From: Sphingomonas sp. 32-62-10
GTDB lineage: Bacteria; Pseudomonadota; Alphaproteobacteria; Sphingomonadales; Sphingomonadaceae
Length of the DNA stretch: 64,000 bases
Assembly (NCBI GenBank): GCA_002280555.1
Contig: NCEE01000004.1
Span: forward strand, 1 to 64,000
Direction of reading: 5' to 3'
The translations under genes and the position numbers were made by a program. Positions 55,701-64,000 of this stretch are shown one piece after another; within the stretch, counting starts at the first letter, position 1; each line of letters starts with the position of its first letter. Under the pieces are notes generated by a model that ran no database searches, was not told the origin of the DNA, and worked only from the letters and a program-made list of their open reading frames with translations.

Positions 55701-58700
55701 CATGCCGCGTTTTTCGGGAAAGTCTGCCAGTCGCGGTGTACCTGCTGTTGCGGGCATTGCCCAGCCGGGCAGCGTCAGGCCCGCGCCACCAATCGCCAGC
55801 GCCGCCAGCGTATCGCGGCGGGCGATCTCAGCCATTGGTTGCGGTGGCGAGTGGGGCGAAGCGCGCGACCTGTTGGCCGACCAGGGTCAATTGTTCGATC
55901 ACCGCAGGCTCGTTCGCCCCGCCGGCATCGTCGAACTTGGTGATCTGGGTATTGATCGTCGCGGCAAAGGGCGTCGGCCAGCCGCGCAGCGCGTGGACGA
56001 TGGAACGCAGTGCCGCGATCGTGCTGCCAGTCGCTTGCCAGCCATAGGCGGTGGCGATCAGCCCGACCGGCATGTCCGCCAGATAGGGGCGATCATCGCC
56101 CGATGTTTCTTCAAGCAGATCGAGCGCATTCTTCACCACGCCCGAAATGCTGCCATGATAGCCGGGGCTGGCGATGATCAGCGCCGATGCCTGGCGCACG
56201 GTTTCGACGAACTCGCGCTCGGCATCGGTGCGGCTGGTCGCCTTGGGATCAAATAGCGGCAATTGCGCCATATCGGCCCCGCCGAACATGCGCGTGCGGA
56301 AACCCTCACGCGCGGCACTGTCGAGCGCGATGCGCAGCGCGCGTTCGGTGGAGGAAACACCCCCGATCGTGCCGCCAATCCCGACGACAAGCGGCAGATC
56401 GGCGGGGGCAACATCGGCCATTCGGGCAAGGTCCTTTTAGCGCAGCAGGGCGTGATCAATCTTGGGCAGCACGTGCCGCGCAAATAAATCCGCCTCGGCG
56501 GCATGGGGATAGCCCGAGAGGATGAACGCCTCAATGCCCATCGACCGGTAATCGTTCAGCTTGGCGAGCACCTGATCCGGATCGCCGACGATCGCCGCGC
56601 CGCAGCCCGAACGCGCACGACCGATGCCGGTCCACAGATTGGCCTCGGCATAGCCATCATCCCCCGCATTATCGCGCAGTGCCGCTTGGGCGGCGACGCC
56701 AGCCGATTGCGAATCGAGCGACTTCGCCCGGATCGCCGCGCCCTGCGCCGCATCAAGCTTGGAGAGCAGCCGGTCGGCAGCGGTGCGCGCCTCGGCTTCG
56801 GTTTCACGGACGACGACGTGCGCGCGGTAGCCGAAACGCAGCGTTCGCCCTTCCGCTGCGGCCCGGGCGCGCATATCGGCGATGATGTCGGCAACGGCCT
56901 CGCGCTTGTCGGGCCACATCAGGAAAACATCGCAGCCCTTGGCGGCGGCATCGCGCGCTGCCGGGCTGAGGCCCCCGAAATAGAGCTGGGGTGCCTTACC
57001 CGAAAGCGTGCCGATGCGCGGCGGATCGAGTTTTAGCTGCCAGAATTCCCCCTGATGATCGAGCGGCTCGCCGTTCAGCAGGGTCTTCAGGATATGCATC
57101 GCCTCGACCGTGCGGGCATAACGCGGCTCTGACGCCATGGTCTCGCCGGGCATATCGGAGGAGATGATGTTGACCTTCAGCCGCCCACCGAGCATCCGAT
57201 CGATCGTCGCGATCTGGCGCGCGAGCTGTGGCGGCCACGTTTCGCCGATCCGCACTGCCATCAACAGCGCCAGCCGCTTGAGCATTGGCGCGATCGCGGC
57301 GGCAAAGGCCGTGGTGTCGATCCCCAGCGCGTAGCCCGAGGGCAGCAGGATATTGTCAAACCCGCCGGTTTCGGCCTGCATCACGATATCGCGGCAATGC
57401 TCCCAGCTGGAGGCAAGCATCGGATCGGGCACGCCGAGAAATTCATAATCATCATCGCACAGAGCGGAAAACCAGCTGATTTCGCACGGACCCAGCGGCT
57501 CAGTCGTCATGGCAGCTTTTCCCCCCGGGCGGCGACCAGCACGTCATACCAACGCTGGCGCGTCCAATGGCATTTGAACACATCGGCAATCTCGCCGATC
57601 CGCTCGACATTTTGCGTCCCGACGATCGGAATGGCGCGCGCCGGGTGCGCCATGATCCAGCCATAGGCAGCCGCGGCGCGCGAAACGCCTGCGTCGTTGG
57701 CCACGACATCAAGTGCCGCCGCCACCGCAACAGCCTGCGCGTCCTGCGGATCGCCGATGCGCCCACCACCCAGTGGCGACCAGGCGAGCACCGCCAGATC
57801 AGTTTCCATCGCCAGATCGAGCAGACCGCCTTCGACTGGCTCAATCGCGAGTGGTGACAATTCGGGCTGGGTCGATGCCAGCGGGATCGACAGGAACGCC
57901 GCAAGCGCCCGGTGCTGTGCCAGCGTGTAGTTTGACACCCCGATCGCGCGGACCTTGCCCGACGTCACCATATCCTCAAGCGTACGCGCCACTTCCTGCG
58001 GGTGGGCGAGCACGTCAGGCCGGTGGATCTGGAACAGCTCGACATGATTGGTCTGCATCCGGCGCAATGACGCATCGAGCGCATCCATCAGATAGGCTCG
58101 CGACGAATCATAGGGCACGGGCGGGGTGATGCCGCCTTTGGTCGCGAGCACCATCCGGTCGCGCAGGCCAGGTGATTCGGCGAAGATATCGCCCAGCAGC
58201 GCTTCGGCATCGCCGAACCCGCCATCGCCGTCGAAACCATAAATATCCGCGGTATCGAATAGCGTAACCCCGGCCTCAAACGCTGCATCGATCAGCGCGC
58301 GGCCCTGTGTGACACCGGCGTGACTAAATCGCCACATCCCCCACGCAATTGTCATACATAGAGGTGAGACGGTTGGGAGAGCAAGTGCGATATGGTCTGG
58401 TCGGCACCGGGATGATGGGTGTCGAACATATCAACAATCTCGCCATCACCCCTGGCGCGGTTGTGACGGCGCTTGCCGATCCGGTGCCGGGTTCGCTCGG
58501 CTGGGCCAAATCAGCCCTGGGTGACCGCGCAGACGGTGTGCAGGCGTTTGACGATGTTGCGTCGCTCGCGGCCAGCGGCCTGTGCGACGCGGTGATCGTC
58601 GCCAGCCCCAACTACACCCACCGCGACGTGCTGATTCCGCTGTTCGACGCGGGGCTCCATATCTTGTGCGAAAAACCAATCGCAACGACGATCGAGGATG

Positions 58701-61700
58701 CCCGCTGGATTGCGGACCGCGCCGCCCAGTCGGACCGTGTGTTCTGGACGGCGATGGAATATCGCTACATGCCCCCGGCCGCCGATTTCATCGCCGATAT
58801 TCATGGTGGCAAGATCGGCCGCCTGCAGATGCTGTCGATTCGCGAACATCGCTTTCCGTTTCTGCCCAAGGTTGGTGACTGGAACCGCTTTTCGCGAAAC
58901 ACTGGCGGTACGATGGTCGAAAAATGCTGCCATTTCTTCGATCTGATGCGGCTGATCACCCAGGCCGAGCCGGTGCGCGTTTATTGCTCGGGCGCGATGG
59001 ATGTGAACCATCTCGACGAAGCCTATGACGGCCAGCGCCCCGACATTATCGACAACAGCTACACGACAATTGATTTCGACAATGGCGTGCGCGCAATGCT
59101 CGATCTGTCGATGTTCGCTGATGGGGCGGAGAATCAGGAAGATATTACGGCGGTCGGCGACAAGGCCCGTCTTGATGTGCTGATTCCCGAGGGCGCTATT
59201 GTTTTCTCGCCGCGCGTCGGCTTTCGCAATCCGAAGCAGGTCGAGCGCCGCGTGGTCGATGTTGATCCGGCAGCGCTGGCAGCAGGCAGCCACCACGGAT
59301 CGACCTTTTACGAACATCAGCGCTTCAATGCGGCGGTGCGCGGGGCCGGGCCGGTTGAGGTGACCGCGCATGACGGGCTGATGGCGGTTGCGATCGGCGC
59401 TGCCGCCGAACTCAGCGCGCGCGAGAAGCGAGTCGTGACAATGGCAGAATTGGGGTTCTGAAGCGTGGAGATCTCGCCGGGCAAGTTTTTCTTCAACCTG
59501 GCCAAGAACGCGGCGTTTGCCGCCAAGATAGAATAACCTATCAAAATAGTAGGATTTAGGGAGGGATGACCATGAAACGATCAATTCTAATGGCAGGTGC
59601 CGCATCGCTGGCGCTGTTGATGACGACACCGGCCTTTGCGCAGACGGCTGATAAGGCGCCTGCCGCCGAAGAGAGCGACACTACGGGTGAAATCATCGTC
59701 ACCGCGCAAAAGCGCAGCGAACGGCTACAGGACGTGCCGCTGGCGGTTACCGTTGTCAGCGGCGATACGCTCGCTGCGACCGGCAAAGTGAGCCTTGAAG
59801 GCGCGCAGTATCTGGTACCGACCCTCAACTTCCTGAAATCGGGCACCACGCTCAACCAATCGCTGTTCTTGCGCGGCGTCGGCACGGCGACCTTCTCGAT
59901 CGCGGGTGAGCCATCGGTGTCGACGGTGCTCGACGGCGTCGTCTTCAGCCGTGCAGGCGAAGCGTTTAGCGATCTGCTCGATATCGAGCGGATCGAAGTG
60001 CTGCGCGGGCCCCAAGGTACGCTGTTCGGCAAGAACGCCAGCGCGGGTGTGATCAACATCGTCTCCAAGCGACCGACCCGTGAATTCAGCGGCTACGGCG
60101 AAGTCGGTTATTTCTCGGACACCGAATATCGCGCGCGGGCAGCAATCAACGTACCGCTCGCGGAGAATGTCTGGTCGCGCCTGAGCGGCTATTACAGCAA
60201 CTATGACGGCAATATTCGCAACGTCACCACCAACACGCTTGTCAACGGTTGGGAACATTATGGCGGCCGCCTGCAGATCGAAGCCGAGCCAACATCCAAT
60301 TTGAGCCTGATGTTCATCGCCGATTATCATCGCAATGTGGATGATTGCTGCGCTGAAGTGATCGGCACGCCCCCGATCAATGGCACAACCGGCCTGCCGA
60401 CCACCAATGCGTCAACGCTCGCCTTGCCCACGCCGCGTGGCGATGAAACCCGTCAGGTCGCCCAAAACCTGATCACCGCGACCCGTGAAACCGGCTACGG
60501 CTTTTCGCTGCAGGCCGACTATACCGTGGCTGAGCATACGGTAACGTCGATCACGTCGTACCGGAACTGGCGCAACACCGAAATTCGCGATGGGGATTGG
60601 TTGCCCATGGCCTTTATCGGATTCAACCAACTGCATGATTTCGGCCCCCAGACGGGCCATACCGTCACCCAGGAACTCCGCCTGACGTCGCCGGGCAAGC
60701 AGTTCTTCGATTATGTGATCGGCGGTTTTTATTCGAGCGCGGTATCCGAAAGGACCTTCACGCGTGACGTAACGCGTTGCGCTGCCGCTGTCGGGGCAAT
60801 CATTCCGGCTGGTAGCTTGACGCCGTGCACCAGCCCGCTCGCGGCACCTTCGACCTTCCCGAGCGGCACGGCCAATTTCGGCTCGACCTTCGACAATATT
60901 GCGCTGTTCGGCCAGGGTACGCTGAATGTCGCAAGCTGGGTGCGGTTGATCGGCGGCGTGCGCTTTACGTCAGATCATCTTGACGTGTTCCACTCGCGTG
61001 TCAGCCGTAATCTGGATGTCGTGGGCGGCGTGCCGGTGCCGACAAGCGGGATCGTGCCAAACTTCGATCAGGGCGTGTTCAATTCGCCAGGCATCAACGG
61101 TACGGTAACGGCCACCAACGGCGTACCCTTCACCGCGCGCACCAGCTCAACCAATTTTTCGGGAAAGGCGGGGATTCAGGCCGATCTGACCGAAAACAAC
61201 ATCGCCTATTTCACCTATTCGCGCGGGTATAAGGGGCCGGCGTTCAACGTGTTCTTCAACCTGTCGAAGAACGGTACCAACGTGATCGCGCCTGAAACGT
61301 CGAATGCCTATGAAGTTGGTCTGAAGAATACCTTCCTCGACGGTCGGTTGATCCTGAACATTGCCGGATACTATGCCGTTTATGACAATTTTCAGGCCAA
61401 CAACCCCGATCTTGTGGCGGGCGTCGTCGTCACCCGTTTCACCAATGCTGGTAAGGTATCCACGCGCGGCGTGGAGCTTGATGCCAGCTTCCGGCCGATC
61501 CCCGATCTGACCTTCAACGGCGGTGTTGCCTATACCGATGCTAAGGTCGATGCGTTCCGGGCACCGCTCGGCGCAGCAGTGGTCCCGCCCGGCACACCGC
61601 TTGCCTTTGCGCCGAAGTGGAAGGGCAATCTGAGCGTCGATTACCGCATTCGCACCGGTGGATCGGCCGACGTTTATCTGGGCGCACAAGGATCATTCCA

Positions 61701-64000
61701 AAGCTCGCAGCTGACGCTGTTTGCCGCCGATCCCGTCCAGCGCCGCCTGGGCACGGTCGACGCTTATGGTCTGGTCAACTTGACCGCCGCAGTTGCAACC
61801 AATGACGACAAATATCGCCTGACGTTCCAGGTCCGCAATCTGTTTGACCAGAGCTTTGCGGCGGCGATCGCCAATGGCGGGCCCGGCGGCGCCTATCGCT
61901 ACCAGATCCCGCGTGATGCGGATCGCTACTTTGGTGTTACTGGTCGGGTCAATTTCTGATCCGATCCACGGCCCTTCGGGGGGAGGGAGGCCCTGTCAGC
62001 GCAAGCTGGCCGGGCCTTCGTCGTTAAGCGGGGTTTATCACGATGGATATACCCGGCACGCCGGTGATGAAATCCGCCCCGAAGGCGGTTGCCGGGCTGT
62101 GTGCGCCGGACGCTGGGCGATTGCGCAATGTTGCAGCGATAGCGGCCAAGGCGATATCGACGGTGCAAGCAAAACCCTCGCCTGCATCGAGCCGCGCTGA
62201 GGCGGTACGCTTGCCACGCCGCGCTGTCACCCAAACGCGTGACGCATAGGTGGTTCGGGCTGCGCCGGCATGGCCCCCGGCATTGGCCATTGCCCGGCGG
62301 ATCGGGCCGAATTTGAGCATTGTCGGCAACAGCGGCGCGATGATTGAGAGGATGCGTGCCTGCCCCCGCGGCATCGGCACGCCAGCGGTGATGTTGCGCA
62401 CCCCCGCAATCCGGCGCGTGGCGGCGAGATCGGCTAGCGGCGCGCTGGCAAAGCTATGCACAGCGCCTGACGGGTCCCGTTCGATCCAGCGGCGACGTGC
62501 CAGCCTGGCGCGGACAAGCGAACCCTTGTGCACCTCATGCCCGCCAGCTGCGATGACCGAAACGGTGCTTTCGGCAACCGCCGGAGAGCCGAAGCCCGAA
62601 TCGGCGGCAACCGCGATCCGCATCGAATCCGCACCGCCGAGTAAAGCTGCCACCTGCATCGCCAGCCCGTCGCTTGCGGCAATCCCGAAGCCGACGCCGC
62701 CAATCAGGGCAACTCCGGCAGCCTTTGCGTCGGCATCACGATCGAACAATGCCTCAAGCGTCAGCAACTCCCCATTGAGATCGAGATAATCGACCCCGCT
62801 CGCCAATGCCGCCGCGATCACGGGCGGGGCGGTAATCGCAAATGGGCCGGCAGCATTGAGCACCAGTTTCTGTCCCTCCAGCGCCGCGCAGAGCGCTGCC
62901 TTGTCACCGATATCCACGGCCGACCAAGAGAGTCCCGCTGGTTTAGCGAGCGCGGTGAGTTTTGCCGGATCGCGCCCAATTAGATGGGGCCGATGCCCGA
63001 GTGCCAGCGCACGTTCGAGGATCATTCCGCCGGTAACCCCGGTTGGGCCGATCAGCGCCCATGGGGTATGCGATGTGTGAGCATTTGCTAACTGATATGA
63101 CATGATTTCAATTCTCCAATCCACGAAAAACAAGGGTCCAAAGCTGTTCGGCAAAGTCATCCACTGGTCGCGGCAGATCATCGAAATGCGCGAGCCGGGC
63201 CACTTGCCCAAGCGTGCCGAGCAGGATGATCGCAGCGAGCCGGGGGTCGACGTCGCATCCGATCCGCCCGGCCGCCTGTTCCGCTTCGATCAACTGCCGC
63301 ATCCGCGCAGGCAATGGCAGCTCACGCTGCGCCTCGGGCAAGCCGGGCCAATAACGGCGCAGGTTTTCGAGTACATAATGCACCGCTTCGGGTGCTGCCT
63401 CGACCAGCAGGACGATGGAAGTGAGCCGCTCCTTCAGCGACAGCGCCGGATCCGGCAGCAACAGCGCGGCGAGCGCGGCATAGCACCGATCAAACAACGC
63501 TTGGGCGAGCGCTTCCTTGCTCGCAAAATGGCGGAACAGTGCCGGGTTGGTGAAGCCCGCACCGGCGGCAATGTCCCGAATGTTGACGCCGTCGACACCG
63601 TGCGTCGCGAACAGACGCAGCGCGGTCGCTACGATGGCGCGCTTGGCGGGCGGATCAAGGTCGCTGGATAGGGTGAAGCTGGTCGTCATGTCGAAATGTT
63701 AGCAAATGCTAACACTTCCGTCAATCCCCCTATCGCTGGGGCACTTCACATTGTCAGTGCGCCATCGCCAATCCGTCACCACGCTCGCTTTCGTCGACCG
63801 CGACAATCTTGGGGATCAGCAGATGGATGAACAGCAGGGCGAGGAGATAGCTGCCCGAACAGATCGCCAGTAACGGGCCATAGCCCCAGCCCATCGCCAG
63901 CGAAAACGGCGTCAGCTTGATTAACCCGATCGACCAAAGATTGCCGCAGAACGCTGCCATCCCGATCACCGATCCCACAGCGCGCGCCGGGAACACATCT

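Overview
The window looks like a chromosomal segment of a sphingomonad (Sphingomonas or a close relative; Alphaproteobacteria). It is GC-rich with tight gene packing and many 4-base ATGA or GTGA overlaps. Lineage markers are a class I lysyl-tRNA synthetase, a CarD/CdnL regulator, a SUV3-like helicase, DUF1489 and DUF2807 proteins, a TauE/TIGR02186 pair, a CrtZ carotenoid hydroxylase, RcnB-type and TonB-receptor genes, and a RibB enzyme carrying an N-terminal helix-turn-helix. There are no rRNA genes, CRISPR arrays, insertion sequences or prophage. One tRNA gene (Gln, anticodon CUG) is present.

Layout. 1-4755 (minus): a co-oriented run vapB-vapC-gltX-(membrane protein)-ribD-ribE-ribB; ribB is cut by the window edge and has a palindrome at its start. 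4874-10157: prs, a TonB-C-like protein, crtZ, sucC and etfBA, ending in a clear terminator. 10200-16495: an HNH nuclease, a nitrilase/dipeptidase/thioesterase run, an acetylpolyamine-type deacetylase and a CPA1 antiporter. 16496-25979: lysK, a DinG-like helicase, a SixA-like phosphatase, DUF177 and a cytochrome bc1 chaperone, bamE, an RcnB-like protein and pbpC. 25981-39436: a giant alpha-2-macroglobulin, a membrane glycosyltransferase with an overlapping outer-membrane-like partner, TauE/TIGR02186, a HerA-like ATPase and an M23 peptidase. 39596-47682: SUV3-like helicase, S4 protein, ferredoxin, CarD, two adhesin-like DUF2807 proteins, DUF1489, MgtE and a cyclophilin. 47711-54268: a GcvA-like LysR gene with a terminator-ended non-coding element opposite it, an MFS pump, a PLD enzyme, rpoZ, rlmE, ppx and tRNA-Gln. 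54304-61959: an oxidative desulfonation locus. 62024-64000: a TetR-controlled oxidoreductase and the end of an MFS transporter.

The most coherent system is 54304-61959. On the minus strand an aldo/keto reductase, an SsuD-family flavin monooxygenase, an FMN reductase, a Tat-exported sulfite dehydrogenase (SorA) and its lipoprotein cytochrome c (SorB) lie in one operon with overlapping or nearly abutting genes. Opposite it run a Gfo/Idh/MocA sugar-type oxidoreductase and a TonB-dependent receptor. Together they read as uptake of an organosulfonate, oxygenolytic C-S cleavage, reduction of the aldehyde product and oxidation of sulfite to sulfate. The gene set resembles the sulfo-ASMO sulfoquinovose route but with TonB uptake and built-in sulfite oxidation.

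Other points of interest are the LysR/small-RNA pair (48598-48814), the HTH-RibB fusion with an 18-bp palindrome at its start, translational coupling of a VapBC toxin-antitoxin pair to gltX, and two matching 18-bp TetR operators, one of them inside a coding region. Start codons were chosen from ribosome-binding sites, overlaps and family length; alternatives are stated where they matter.
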